The position numbers were made by a program, and so were the translations under genes. A DNA stretch of 64,000 nucleotides from Agrypnia vestita (taxonomy: Eukaryota; Arthropoda; Insecta; Trichoptera; Phryganeidae). The notes beneath the pieces are model-generated. The model was not told where the DNA came from and made no database searches. It worked only from the letters and a program-made list of their open reading frames with translations. How positions within the stretch are numbered: position 1 is the first letter of the stretch; each line of letters opens with the position of its first letter. Shown piece by piece: positions 33,005 through 45,026 of the stretch. The stretch covers positions 1 through 64,000 of the forward strand of contig JADDOH010023005.1 of NCBI GenBank assembly GCA_016648135.1, read 5' to 3'.

Positions 33005-33508
33005 ATATACGAGTATATATAAAGAAACCCGTGTTTTCTTACCCGCCAAGTTTTCTCCACAACCAGCCACAACCACCCACCAGTGGCTATGGTGGTGGAT
33101 AGCCCTTGGTGTCACATCGAAAATATGCGACTTTGGTGGGGGTGGCTGTGCGTGGGTGGGAGTGGGTGACGAAAATGTGCTTTCTAGCACATTACTTTGC
33201 TATAGTAAGTCCGCAAATGCTTCAGATTGTTTCAAAATAGGCTCGCCGACTGTATCGATGAGTCTAGAAGGTTCCGGAAAACCTGCTCTAGAAAGTTCTG
33301 GAAGGAGAAGGTTCTAGAAAATCCCCGAAAGTTCTATAAAGTTCTAAACTGAGTGGCGGAATGTGTCGGTGTGTCTAGAAAGTTCCTGTACATTCGATAA
33401 ATTTCTTGAAAGTTCTGGAAGGAGAATTTTTTAGAAGGTTCGCGAAAGTTCTGTGACGATCCAAACTACTAAAAATCTACGCATGCGAAGCCGCGCGGGC
33501 ACAGCTAG
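33005..33508 (+). mobile_element. Helitron-like non-autonomous element with heat-shock element array
   Basis: The right end GCGCGGGCACAGCTAG followed by T, just after a GC-rich hairpin-forming stretch (33481-33500), is the CTRR-type 3' terminus of insect Helitron families. The left boundary is approximate. The body is shared, inverted, with 15480-15985. It contains a G-rich block (33090-33170) and, from 33266, a dense run of TTC/GAA pentamers forming five perfect heat-shock elements. It has no coding capacity. Confidence 0.65.
33266..33452. promoter_or_regulatory. Array of five perfect heat-shock elements
   Basis: Exact three-unit elements at 33266-33280 (GAAGGTTCCGGAA), 33290-33304 (GAAAGTTCTGGAA) and 33306-33320 (GAAGGTTCTAGAA), and four-unit elements at 33402-33421 and 33433-33452, plus two-unit matches at about 33327 and 33378. 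This spacing matches the HSF trimer consensus. Regulation of any gene is inferred only. Confidence 0.6.
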
Positions 33509-35639
33509 TTATTTTACACAAGTCAAGATACAATAATAGCAATATTGCAATTTTCAGAATACCTCCGACTATCTCAAGATCGAATAGGAGGTGGGCATGG
33601 TGCTGGTTTCTCATACATATTGTTTAGGGTTTGATTACCAGTGAGATCACAAAACACCTATAATGTGATTTTTTAGGCCTGAGTATTTTTGTAATATGTT
33701 TCACTACTCTAACGGATCTCATGGCCTACTGTAAAGTTAATTTTTTTTAATAAGTAGTAAATATATACTCAACAGGGGCTCTGACGATGAGAGGACAACA
33801 GAAGGGCTAAAAAGGTGACCTCGAAGGTGCGGGTAGGCTTAGTCTAAAGAACAGCCAGGACTGATGACACACCTAGAGTCGTAGCGGGCAGACAGTGGTT
33901 CCGCAAACCAGCCACAAGAAACTTGAAAGGAAGAAGAAGAGATGTTATGTACTAGATGCAACGATGCAGAAAATAGTGATAAAAAATATTATTAATTCAA
34001 GAGATGTATTACAATAATTGAATTCTTACATATTTACTGAATAAGTAATACTGTGGATGCCACGAGAATCTAAAACGGTAGAAACTTTGCATAATCAAAG
34101 TTTTTCGAATATTCTAGAAGAATTTAGAAATAAATATTCCAGAAAATGCGAGAATATCGGGTCTTGATAAAAACGCCACGGCATCGTGCCGAACAAATCA
34201 GTTGTCGAATTGACAAAAGCAAAATCAGAGACAAAAATCGAACGGCGATCCAGTGCAGGTAAATCAACCTTCGAAGTAATTTACGAGAGTGCCTACGTGA
34301 AACGAAACGGCGAATAAGAATTCTTCAATAGACGTGCAAATATTTTATTGATCGTGACAATTAGTCCGAATTACACTCCATACAAATCCACTAAGTTCGT
34401 GACATTCTTTCGTTATAATAAACTTAATTTTTTTTAAATAAAAATAAACCAAACTTTAATTAATTTGCAGTGTTCCATTTATCCCCCACCAACGCAATCC
34501 CGTGACATTATTATTATGTAATCAGTTTACATAGATATTTCTCAGAAATTTTTTTCATTTTTTTTGTTATTTTATTATCGGTTTATTTTATTTTTTTACT
34601 ATCGTATATTTACAAAATTATCGTATGACGAAGCACAAAATAAATATATGTTGAGATAATTTCATAAATTGTGGTATATAAAATAGAAGAAAATATTCGT
34701 TCCAGAAAAAAAACCAATAAAAAGTAGTGATTTTATTTTCTGAGAAAATAAGCTGGGAGAGATAAGAACCAATAACCGAATATTGTCGAGCAGTAAAGCG
34801 CGAATATAATAGAGTTAGCGTAAATAACAAAAACCGCATTTTATCGTAAGAACTATCATTTTCTGTTTATCTCTAGATTATTTTTATTTGTTTTAATATA
34901 TATCTGGATATCCGCTAGAACGATGATATTTTTATAAAGTTAGTTTTTATTAAATACTTTATAATTTTACAGAAATCCTAAATTTTGCGATATTTTAAGA
35001 ATTCATCTAAAATTAAATTTTATCTCTTTTAACCACTAAGTGGTGAATTTTTTTTTTGTCATTTGAGTCACAAACAACTTTGTTCCACTAGGAACATTTT
35101 AAAAATTGAATTTCCTTTCGCACAATTTAGAGAAAGAAAGACAAGAAAAAACTTTAGGTATTCAAAATGTTTACTTGTCAATTATATAAATAATATTACC
35201 ACTAAGTCATTTTGCAGTTATTGAAGAAGTAAAAAAAATATTTTTGTTTTGATATCCACAAACTTCATCGGGCCAGAGTAAAAAGTATTCCATAGATATT
35301 CTGCAATTATTTCCTGTCACTCTTGACATGACACGTGAAAATTATTTATTTATTCGTAATACGTAATAAGACTACTTGAAGTGAAATTCAAATGTTCAAA
35401 TTATGGAGCAAGTTCAATGTTCTCATGATTAATGTATAAAGGTTCGAGGTCAAAATGAGTCATATATTAAATACAGTTGGGACCTGAGGTTGACGTAGAC
35501 TTTGAAACATTTTACATTGATTTCTAAAAAACGAAAATGATTTATAGAAACCTGAAAGGTTTATGTAGAATATTTTTACATGATTCAATATAGGAGTATA
35601 ATAATAATATAATTTAGATACAAAGTATTTTTTTATAGT
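33509..35639. other. Non-coding DNA; possible LINE tail at 33770-33945
   Basis: 33770-33945 is GC-richer and ends in a GGAAGAAGAAGAG run like the tail of RTE LINEs, but I could not make a convincing protein alignment. The rest is AT-rich without supported genes. Confidence 0.35.
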
Positions 35640-35995
35640 TGGCCGAGTTTTAGCATTTTTGTCACATCTGTTTTGAATTTGTCAGTGGTCGGTTGTTTGG
35701 TCTGTTGCGGTAGGTCGTTGTATAGTTTTAATCCGTTGCAAATTAGTCGGGATTATCCTGTTTTTGTTTTGGCGAAGGATATGTGATAGTTTTGAGCCGT
35801 TCTAGTGTTGTATTGTGTAATTTTATATCTTCGTCTTGTATTTCGCCAATTCCTAGTCTGTGGATGATTTTAAGTGTTTCGATTTTTGTAATGCTTTCGA
35901 TGTTTAATTGTTATGTTATACGGTATACAGTTTCAGATCATAGACCATTTTTAGTATTTTGTTTTGCTGTCGTTGGAGTCTGTTTAGGTTAGTTT
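35640..35995 (-). pseudogene. LINE C-terminal fragment
   Basis: The minus strand reads LQRQQNKILKMVYDLKLYT and, after stops, ELAKYKTKI and NYTIQH, resembling the LQ..QNK.LR...N..WY block at the end of Jockey/I-type ORF2 proteins. Several stops. The assignment is moderate because the blocks are short. Confidence 0.45.
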
Positions 35996-37700
35996 TGTAT
36001 CCGTTCCCCAGAAATTAAGAAATTTTATTTATCAGTACCATGATTTTTTTTAAATCATTACAATCTTTGAATTATGGTAGTGATATTTTAAATAATTTCC
36101 AACCATTCTTTACCCATTTTGTGTACCATTTTTTTTTTATTATTTTCCTTTTTTCATTCGTTTGACTACTTTCAGTATCATTTTTAGTTATATTTATTAT
36201 ATATAATTTGAGTATCAAAAGTTTTTCATGTATTTCCATTTAATTTTTTTCTTATTTTTATCAATTAGTATCAAAATTTTGCTCGTCATTTTTTGATCAG
36301 TATTTATCAATACATACAGCGAAATAAAGAAATGCGAATCTAAAAAATAATGATATATTTTACTTGAATACTCTAAATAGATGTCTACGTGTACAAAAAT
36401 TCACCGATATTAATTTGTATTATATGCTCCATACCATCGTACCCCAAATACGTCGCGTTGTTTTCGTTCTTTGAAAATTGTGCGTGCAATTTCTCCACCG
36501 CCAATCATCAAAAATAATAATATCGCTGCCTGTCTGTCCGTCCGTCCGTCTGTTAAGTCCGTAAATTTCTGGAATTGAAACTTTAGATAATTAGAGTGTG
36601 AGACACAATGAGCGCGCGACATATCGTAATTATTATTTCTTGTGATTTTTCTCGGGTGTATGTTTAAATTAATTTTTACAACTGATGGTAAAAATGATGA
36701 AAGTTTCAGGAAAATTAACTTTGAAACAGATTATCAATAAATGCCCTTGTAAACAAAATAACTCACTTTGGTTTTATTATTTAACGGTTTTAGACCATCC
36801 ACTCTCTCGTTAGGATAGAACAAATCGATGTTAGCGAAGGAAATTACAGATTATTTAAGAAATATCTTACCACTACCTTACCAAGATATTGCTTAAAATA
36901 CGTATAATGAATGTGCCTAACATATTCGCACAGAATACGACCGCACTATGCGATTATTTTCAATTCGTCAAAAAAAACTTGTCACGGTCGTTTCATCAGT
37001 GAAGGCAGATTTCGTTCTATTGTACAGAAATACGTATTGTCAGTTCGCTATTTTCACTGAGTTCTCGGTTTGTAGTTCTTTTTTAGTTTTCTTATATTGT
37101 TTTTTTTTATGTCTGAGCCTGTCTCTGAAGCTTTGTATAATTTTCCATAGATTTTTATAATTGAAACGTGAACTGTAAAGTTTTTTTTTTCTTCTTAATG
37201 GACTATTTAACATTTTTCATTTCATTTCTCGGATGCTGACACTTTTTCATCATCTTTTTATATTAATTGGTTTTTACTTGAAATTTTTGGAGGATTTTTT
37301 TTTACCTTCCCCCCTTTTTATTTATATTTTATATTTTATCTTGGTTATCCTATGAAAGGTATCTACGAGGTATATATATTTAATCTTTTATTATTTCTTA
37401 CAATTCTGTTAAGTTGGTTTATACCTTGTTTAACCTGTGTGTTTGAACCTCGTTTTCTTTTTCTTACATAAGTAATACCGTGAATTTTTTTTTTTTGTTA
37501 GATTTTAAAGCATTGATTTAATCCTTTACAATTCTGTGTTCTTTTAAATTATTAATATTTTGCTCTTGGTACTATAAATAATCATTGTTATTTTCATTTT
37601 CTCATTTAGGTTCCCTTTAAATTGTATTACAATTTTTTTTTCGATGGTAATAGCGTTAACTTTGTGGTTGGAAATAATTATTAATTTTAATATAACAACT
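35996..37700. other. Non-coding T-rich DNA
   Basis: No supported gene. A TGTCTGTCCGTCCGTCCGTC run at about 36530-36552 is a short pyrimidine microsatellite-like tract. Confidence 0.4.
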
Positions 37701-37721
37701 TTTTATAACTAATAACTCTAC

Positions 37722-37759
37722 GTCTACCGGTTTCAATACCACCGTATTTTCATCAGGAT
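37722..37759 (-). ncRNA. Hammerhead ribozyme, lone PLE end (PLE-F)
   Basis: Minus strand: CUGAUGA, stem II AAUAC-GGUG-GUAUU, GAA, palindromic stem III ACCGGU, cleavage-site A. The core is intact. Stem I is weak (GCAUC against GACGU with a mismatch). No PLE coding sequence or arm partner was found nearby, so it is a solo or truncated terminus of a separate family. Confidence 0.7.
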
Positions 37760-37780
37760 GCAAATTATTATATGAAATTT

Positions 37781-38846
37781 AAATTGAAATTGAAATATAT
37801 TCGCCCGGATCTAAAGTTTCTGCCGCTTGTCAAAGCAAATTGAACCGACTCGCAAGGCTGCGATGTAATTTATAAGGCTCCGATTTCTCGAAGCTTCTGG
37901 TATAATTTAGCGTTTTCGAAATCTTTCTAAAATCTTTTAAAATGATTAAAATTGTACCGAAATCTCTGATAATGTGCAGTTTCCCTCGTATTACAAACAT
38001 TCTAGAATCTCGCGACATCATATGTTATGTTAGCGTTATATAAATATATTCTTACCCATTTTTATCCACGCAAGCAATGTTTGTCTTTCGATTTTAAGTT
38101 CCATCCTTATTACTCTACCAAAACATTTGGGGTTGATTCAGGTAAAGGGATGTACTTTCATCCCAAACAACCCTTACTAATCCTCTTACGTGTTTTGAAA
38201 ACGAAACCTTTGAAGTCAATACGAACATAACAAGCTTAAAATAAATATTTAAACCATCATGTTATTAAATTATAAAAATATACATTCAATATAGAGCATG
38301 TGTTTGTGACTGCGTTAATCAAAGTTACTTCAAAGTCAATTATTTTAATATTAACAATTATACATAGATACCTAAAATTCAAAAGTATTTTTACAAGTAT
38401 TATTTAATATTATAAGACTAATTTCCAGTTATATTAGAATTCGACATAAAATAAAGGGTGTTTTTTTAGAGATACCTACCTATAGAAATTTAAAATGATA
38501 TAAAACACATAAAAATCATGGTAAACGCCATGGCATTGCCATCATAGGAAAGATAATTTTATGTAATTATTGTTTACGTGTGATTACGATACCACGATTT
38601 TTTTGCAATGTTATTCTAAAGCAAGTATATTAATGATGATGTGTTAAAATTACTACCATTAAAATTAAACGTATTGCCAATAAGAAAAACAAATATCTAA
38701 AAAAATTCCTACATTTAAACACAAATTGCATAGCATTATCTTTCCCATAAAGCCAATACTACGATTTTTAAATATTTTGTTTCATTTTAAAGTTTTGTAT
38801 CTCTAAAAGAACGCCTCATAACCTGTGTCATAAATAAATATATTAT
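37781..38846. other. Non-coding DNA
   Basis: No supported gene or repeat. Confidence 0.4.
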
Positions 38847-39042
38847 AGATGTCTCACAGAGACGAAATTATATTTTTATGGGAAAGTAGGTATGGAAATC
38901 TTTAGGTGATCATAGGGCTTACGACATATCATATTGCTGGCTTAAATTAACACTTTACACAATGTAACTTTCACCATTTCCACCCTATGAACATCCATAC
39001 CTATTTCGCATAAAAATATAATTTCGTCTCTGCGAGATATCT
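38847..39042. mobile_element. MITE family W, complete copy
   Basis: Terminal inverted repeats of ~34 bp: AGATGTCTCACAGAGACGAA at the left and TTCGTCTCTGCGAGATATCT at the right. The 196-bp element holds the family blocks TGGCTTAAATTA and ACAATGTAACTTTCACC. The adjacent 39060-39130 segment is shared, inverted, with 9080-9155, so the repeat may be larger than the MITE. Confidence 0.7.
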
Positions 39043-39360
39043 GTAATATATTGATTGATTAATGATGTCCCTGTGACAAAAATCCAGTACTGTTCTGAAA
39101 AATTTGGACAAACTCAAAATATTCTGTGAAATTAAAATAACTATGTTGACAAATATAAAAAGTAAAACAATACGGTTAAATGCATAGATGCTTAAAGCTT
39201 AAACAAGTCTCTCAAACTAAACTTAAATAAATCAGTATCAATCTGTCATGCAATTTAAATATCTCCATCGGGACCAATAATTTATATGAAATCACGTTAA
39301 AGTCACGTACTAACTCAAAATGTATGTGAAGGTACTTAAAAAAAATTTTTTTTTTTAAAT

Positions 39361-39905
39361 TAACCCATAAAAACCAAGTTTTTATTATACTCCCTTTCTT
39401 TGTAAAATATAACAACAATTAAAGACGAATTAAAACATATAACATAGCACTAAACTTACAGTAATTTAACATATTTCTAAAATGTCAGATGTTTTGAGCT
39501 TTGATAAGACACTTCATGCTTTGAAGATTAAATTCTAAAAACATTTGTCAGTCAATTTAGATTTTCGAAATTCGTAGTGAAGTACCTATTATGTATACCG
39601 ACGGAGTAGTTCAAATTTAGAAAATATTCCGCGACGTTATCGGGCCGCCGTTGCTAGTAATCAAACTTTTGTAATGAATCCAATTTGAAAAAAACATTAA
39701 AATTTCTAAAAATCCGAAATTTTACTATAATTATTTTTTTTTTTAACGAATATTTGATAGACCTTCTTGATCTTCGCCACGAGTCTACTTGTCAAGTTTC
39801 AGCTCGATTGGATTAGGGAAAAAGGGTCAAAAATCGATTCAAAGTTTTTTTTGACGGCAAGCCGGCAAGCAAGCAAACAGACGCCACGAGTTAATATAAA
39901 GGAAG
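39361..39905 (-). repeat. Family Z non-autonomous repeat, full-length copy
   Basis: Reverse orientation of 49462-50004; the two share the CGACGTTATCGGGCCGCCGT block, the AAAACATCTGACATTTTAGA block and both ends over about 545 bp with few differences. No coding sequence and no recognised class. Confidence 0.75.
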
Positions 39906-40734
39906 CAATTAGTCCGTAATTTAAGGTCGCATCATTAAGGCCAGAGGGTATAGGTATATAAGATGAACACCTAAGTTGGCATATAATACCGTTGATTAAT
40001 TCCCATTCATAGGTTCGGCCCTTCAAGTCGCAGTATAAATAAATGTCTGATTATGTATTCAGCACTGCTAGCGGTCAGGCATTAGTATTTACTCTCCCGA
40101 AAGGTACATATTTTCAGATCATGGAAACTAGCAACTTTAGAAGCCCCAAAATTCTTGCTTTTGGTATTCTCTAATTCAGTGTTTCCCAAACTATCGGTCG
40201 CGACCCGCTGGTGGGTCGTGAGCGGATATTAGGTGGGTCGCAGTCACAACACCGCGCAACCATCTCGTCTGGGTCGTGTCTAGCGCCTCCAATTTTCGTG
40301 ATTCCAACTATTGGAATATCGAATAGTTAATGATAATAATATTCGAATATATTCGTAAAATTTTTAAGAAAGGAATAATTTATTTTGGATGATAAATACA
40401 TTCTATATATTATGAAAAAACAACAAAAAAAATATTGAAAAATAATGTTGAATTTAAAAATACAAATTAAAAAAAAACACAAAAAAATATATTTCAATTT
40501 TGTAAATATACATATATAAAATCAATAGAAAATTAGATACAGACGAGTCAGTATTCTCTCGATAACTGATAAAATTTTAGATATGTTTATATTACTTCAT
40601 ATCTCACACCCCACGTGCAAGTTTGCAAATTATTTTGTATATAACTTCTTGTTAGTCGGCTCAAGTATTTATGAAAAAGCCGACTCCATCGTTGACCGTA
40701 ACCGTAAGTGTTTATTGTAATAAAACTATAGGAG

Positions 40735-40960
40735 TAACTTGTTGGTCATGTGGTTAGGACTCCTGCCTCGTGATCCAAAGGTTGCGGGTTCGAATCTCAC
40801 TCCAGACCAGCAAACTAGTCCTATTTTCATAGCACAAGCGTTTAGCTTAGTTTGAAAATAATAATAATATTGATGTGACACGTATTCCGTGTTCACATCT
40901 CTATTTTTTTTAGAAAAAAAAAAGGCATGACTTTAAAAAAAGGCAAATGCCATAGACGTC
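40735..40960 (+). mobile_element. tRNA-derived SINE inside the hAT element
   Basis: The head has a pol III A-box-like TGGTCATGTGG (about 40742) and a B box GGTTCGAATCT (about 40788) at tRNA spacing, followed by an unrelated body and an A-rich stretch near 40915. Boundaries are approximate and no target duplication was assigned. It is not a functional tRNA gene: the acceptor ends do not pair. Confidence 0.55.
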
Positions 40961-41311
40961 TGACAATTTATGGCATTTACATCTTCGATGTCCGACTTCA
41001 TTATATAGCCCATTGAAAATAACTTTCAGAGTTCGTAAACCTTTGTTTGGTTTGGAAAAATATTAAAAATCTTATAATATAAATATGAGCAAATACTTTA
41101 CGAATACTTTTTAATCATGTCGTTATTATAGGTAACGAAGTGCATCCAGATATCAATGTAGTGTCTGCAATTTTCGCTCATTTAACAGAGATGAAAAATA
41201 ACTTTAACGCCAACTTCGAGATGAAGAGATGAAAAAGTTCAACAAGATAACCTGGATTTAAAATACATTTCAAGAAAACCTACTGACTGAAATGTCAACA
41301 AAAGCTCAAGT

Positions 41312-41650
41312 GAAGAGCTTATTGATTTATCAGAAGATACGTCGTTGAAAAATACTTTTAATCGCAAGCAATTAGCAAAATTCTGGCTTTTAGTTGCTGA
41401 CACTTATCCCTGCTTGTTTGAATAAGCGATCAAAGTCTTCCTCCCCTTCACTACCTCATGCGAAGTGGGATTTTCTGCCATGGTTTCTATTAAGACTAAA
41501 TACAGAAATAAATTGGACGTATCGAATTCACTGCGATTAAAAGTGACTAAAATTGAAGTCAACGCTAATGCTGTTGCGACAAAAAAATGCTGTTATGACA
41601 AAAAAAGCAATAAATTCATCCTTCCCATTAAAATATCACATTTTTCGTAA
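41312..41650 (+). pseudogene. hAT transposase C-terminal fragment (ZBED5/FAM200-like)
   Basis: One frame reads EELIDLSEDTSLKNTFNRKQ, then AKFWLLVADTYP, one stop (about 41423), then VFLPFTTSCEVGFSAMVSIK and TKYRNKLDV. The F.T.Y.CE.GFSA...IKTKYR.RLDV signature is the hAT dimerisation region as found in ZBED5-like proteins. Upstream remnants (HLTEMKNNF, about 41175) are frame-broken. Inactive. Confidence 0.75.
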
Positions 41651-41837
41651 TTAAAAATTTCGATTACGTTTGGAGGTTTTTTTTTTCTTAATTAAATAGT
41701 CTTTCGTATGGTTACAATATGGATTGGGAAAATGTGAGGCAGGACGTGGGTTCGAATTAATTTTTTTGTTCATTTGAAATTCAATTTTTTTTTGGTGGGT
41801 CGCGGTCCTGTCAACTTTGGGAACCACTGCTCTAATT

Positions 41838-42294
41838 CAGGATTCATGATTCATGAAAATACGATTGGCTCTTCATCAATCTCTCAAACTAAACTTGAAT
41901 GAATCATTTAACTGTTATTCATAGAAGAAATATTCCTAAAGTCATTCCATAGTTACTGTCATTGTTTAATCTCTTCATAAATTTATTCCTACAAATATAC
42001 TGTACAATCGTTATTAATATCACTTTTGAGGAAATCATCATAATTTTTGCGTTTCAATTTAGCCATTCATCTTTAAAAAAATATTTTCCTGGGGAATGTA
42101 TTTTGCATGGTATTACACAAATAAAAAATGATAAATTAATTTCTCTAGACAAATTATATTTTACTTCCAGCTTATGGCAAAATGATCCATGAATATCTCG
42201 CCAAGCGATTTGCTATACCGACATATATATATATACGACGAACTACTTTCTGGGGGAACCCGCGTCAAACAGTTCTGAGAAGGACTTTTAAACT
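41838..42294. other. Non-coding DNA
   Basis: No supported gene. An (AT)n stretch lies at about 42223-42236. Confidence 0.4.
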
Positions 42295-42354
42295 CCCGAC
42301 GTTTCGAACAGGTAACATGTATTGTAACATGTAATAACTGCTCATTCTCAAGGG
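42295..42354 (-). ncRNA. Variant hammerhead motif (U3/A8), lone PLE-like end (PLE-G)
   Basis: Minus strand: stem I CCC/GGG, core UUGAGAA instead of CUGANGA, stem II GAGCAG..CUGUUC with a long loop containing a duplicated ACATGTTAC word, GAA, palindromic stem III ACGU, cleavage-site C. It carries the same paired C3-to-U and G8-to-A change as PLE-B, on a different backbone. No PLE coding sequence is adjacent. Confidence 0.5.
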
Positions 42355-43136
42355 CCTCTTATGAGTCCTGCCCAAAACTGGACGAGTAAACCCTACTGTT
42401 CGGGGCAAGAGTCAGAACAAAAGTGAATTAAAATCCTAATTGGTGTTAAAAATTATTGATTTTTATTTATTTGTTTAATAGCCGACTTTGGGAACGGGTA
42501 ATTAATTTACTAATTGGTTTTTCTATTATTGTTGAATTTTGTGGGTTAATTTTCAAAGTTGGGTTTCTTCCAGGAATTGCAGTATCACATGTGTTTGTCT
42601 CTAAGATATTTAGTTCAGGTATTTGGTATTCTTGTGGAATCATTTCTGCTGTTCATGTTATTTTTGAGAAGCAATAGAAATTTTCATTCATAAAAATAAC
42701 TTGAACAGCAGAAATGTATCCATTAGAATCATTTCTGTAAGTAGGAGTTCATAATAATAATAAGTAATGAAAAATGATGAGAAAGGTTTTTAAAATGGTT
42801 TGAATGAAAACGGCTTGGATTTTTTTGCATGTCTTATCTTATGTCCGATAGAAAAATATGACAATTTGTTTCCAAAAATGTAAATTGATTGCTCTCTGCA
42901 TAACCACGTTCATGTACGCCCGCCATATTACCATATCTGTAATTTAATATCATTGAGTAAATAATTTGCCACGTAATTTACTCTAATTACATTAATTAAT
43001 TAACAAATTAATTACATAAAAATAATCAGATATAATGCTTGTTAAATAAAGAATATTCTAAAAAAATACGAAATAATAATGGACAAATGACAGGCAATGA
43101 TATAATAAGAACACAACTGTTTTGTTCAGTATTCAG

Positions 43137-43701
43137 TAGTGATGGGTCCGCTCTATACTCACTACTACAATGTAGTACTACACTACATTGAAGTGCACAC
43201 TTCGCACGTTTTGAAGTGTAGTGCACACTAAAAACTACAAACACCAAAGTTATTGAAAGTATAAACTTTAAATAGTACACTTCATTTCAAAGCGAACACT
43301 ACAAAGTACATATACTTCAAAGTTATCGAAAGTATGAGAAACATACTTTAAATAGCGTATTTTTTACGTGAAATTTTTGGGAAGTTGATGTAGCTTAACG
43401 AAGAAATCTCTGGAAACTGTAACAACCCCCCTCCCCATGGTTTGAAAAATTTTGGGATCGAATGAAAATATTAACTCACTAGTACTACATTACTTCATTT
43501 CATTACACTTCACTTCATTAATACTACAATTATTTCATTTCATTACTTCACGTCATTTACTTCACTTCATTTCGTAGTACTACAATTACTTCACTTCAAG
43601 TAGTTTTTACTACAATTGTAGTGTACACTTTGTAGTCTTCAAACTGGTTAACGTGTGTGTGTTGTAGTCTTCATTTTGAAATGTAGTTTTTCCCTTCGCT
43701 A
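43137..43701 (-). mobile_element. hAT-type MITE, copy 2
   Basis: 565 bp, TAGTGATGGGTCC at the left and GGGAAAAAC-complement at the right (TTTTTCCCTTCGCTA), flanked by GTATTCAG on both sides (43129-43136 and 43702-43709). It is the inverted homologue of 31953-32518 throughout. The empty site is visible in the paralogous segment at about 45018. Confidence 0.9.
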
Positions 43702-44009
43702 GTATTCAGACTCATATGTATGTATATAATGTATCAACAAAAATACATTTCACCGTTTTGCTATGGATATCAAAAGAAACTTTCTCTTCAAAATACTAAA
43801 AAAATATCTTTGAAATCCGTGGTCTTAGCAACTAGGTATTAATATTTCATCAAAAAAGTGTTTACATATTTCTTATAAGAATTTAGCAATCAATATTTTC
43901 ATAACGTTGCTTCTAATAATAGGAAGATTATTTATAAGTTTTAATGATGTAGGTAAAAGGTTGTTTAGGTAGATGTATTTTATTTTTATTGAAAGATTAA
44001 TATTTTGTG

Positions 44010-44098
44010 ATGGGCTACGACATGTTTTAATTAAATTTTGTTGAGTTACAACATGTTTTAATTAAACGTTGATGGGTTACAATTTGTTTTCATTAGCG
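44010..44098. repeat. Three-copy ~30-bp tandem repeat
   Basis: GATGGGCTACGACATGTTTT, GAGTTACAACATGTTTT and GATGGGTTACAATTTGTTTT begin successive units, each followed by AATTAAA-like sequence in the first two. Confidence 0.65.
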
Positions 44099-45026
44099 AA
44101 TGTGAAACAAACTTCTGAGAAGCCAGGAATATTTGAAAAATAATTTAATTTCTCTGTCTGTAAAATGTTAAGAGAAAAACTCTTTCGATGTTGCGACTAA
44201 TTATATAATACTTCAATCAACGTCACGTTTCACAAAATATTTAACGTTTTTCCTCGTGTCAACGTCAGCCATCAATTTTAATAATATTTAATATCAAATG
44301 CCGTGATAATAAATTTAACTACCCGATTCTTGTTTGAAAATAATTTATCTTTTTACACAAAATATTAATTTGATCATACTCTTACACGACCATTTGTAAT
44401 TTTCATTTAATGAATTAAGTGTTAATTACTTTCCGGTTTTCTTTTGTTATTTTTGATGTTTACAGCGTTGACTTTTAGTTTGGACATAATAATTTATTTG
44501 AGAAATCCACAATTTCTCTTGTTATTTTGACCTTTTTTATGTTGTTTTTACTTTTACAATTGTCGATAATACATTTATTTGTTTATGTTATACTTGATCG
44601 TAAACTATCTAATAGGAGACCCTGGAAATCTAAAAAAAATCCTTAATGAACAATCTAAGATTTTGTTGTTTATAACTTTCATAATATAATTTTTATAAAA
44701 TATTTAATGAAAATGGCCTGAATTTTTTTGGCATACTATAGAATTGATCTTACCTTACGTCCGATAGAAAAAAATGACATAACTACGTTCATATATGCCC
44801 GATATGTTACTTTATCTATAATTTAATATCATTGAGTGTAGAAATGGCCAAGTAATTTACTCTTATTACTTTTCCTTAATCATTTATCTATATAAAAATA
44901 ATCAGGTATAATCCTTTATCTATATAAATAATATATAAGATTCTGAAAAAAATACGAAATAATAATGGAAAAATAAGAGGCCATTATATAATAAGAACAC
45001 AACTGTCATGTACAGTATTCAGACGC

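Larger units (their letters stand above)
40177..41829 (+). mobile_element. hAT element (Charlie/ZBED5-like) relic
   Basis: Ends CAGTGTTTCCCAAACT (left) and TTTGGGAACCACTG (right), flanked by a perfect 8-bp duplication CTCTAATT (40169-40176 and 41830-41837), the hAT hallmark. The GGTGGGTCGC word recurs near both ends. The 3' half holds a degraded transposase C-terminus (41312-41650). A tRNA-like SINE lies inside (from ~40735). At 1653 bp it is shorter than intact elements, so the 5' coding region is largely lost. Confidence 0.88.
42786..45026. repeat. Local direct duplication of ~340 bp
   Basis: 42786-43136 continuing at 43710, and 44700-45026, are diverged direct copies: shared CTTATGTCCGATAGAAAAA/CTTACGTCCGATAGAAAAA, TTTAATATCATTGAGT, AAATACGAAATAATAATGG and ATAATAAGAACACAACTGT blocks. 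The first copy is interrupted by the hAT MITE; the second has the empty target AGTATTCAGAC. The class of the duplicated unit is unknown. Confidence 0.75.

Noticed and set aside
33770..33945. RTE LINE C-terminus on the plus strand
   Set aside because: The GAAGAAGAAG-type end is suggestive, but none of the three frames gives the conserved block, so it is left unclassified.
40742..40812. tRNA gene on the plus strand
   Set aside because: A and B boxes are present but the acceptor stem does not pair, and the sequence continues into a SINE-like body inside a hAT element.
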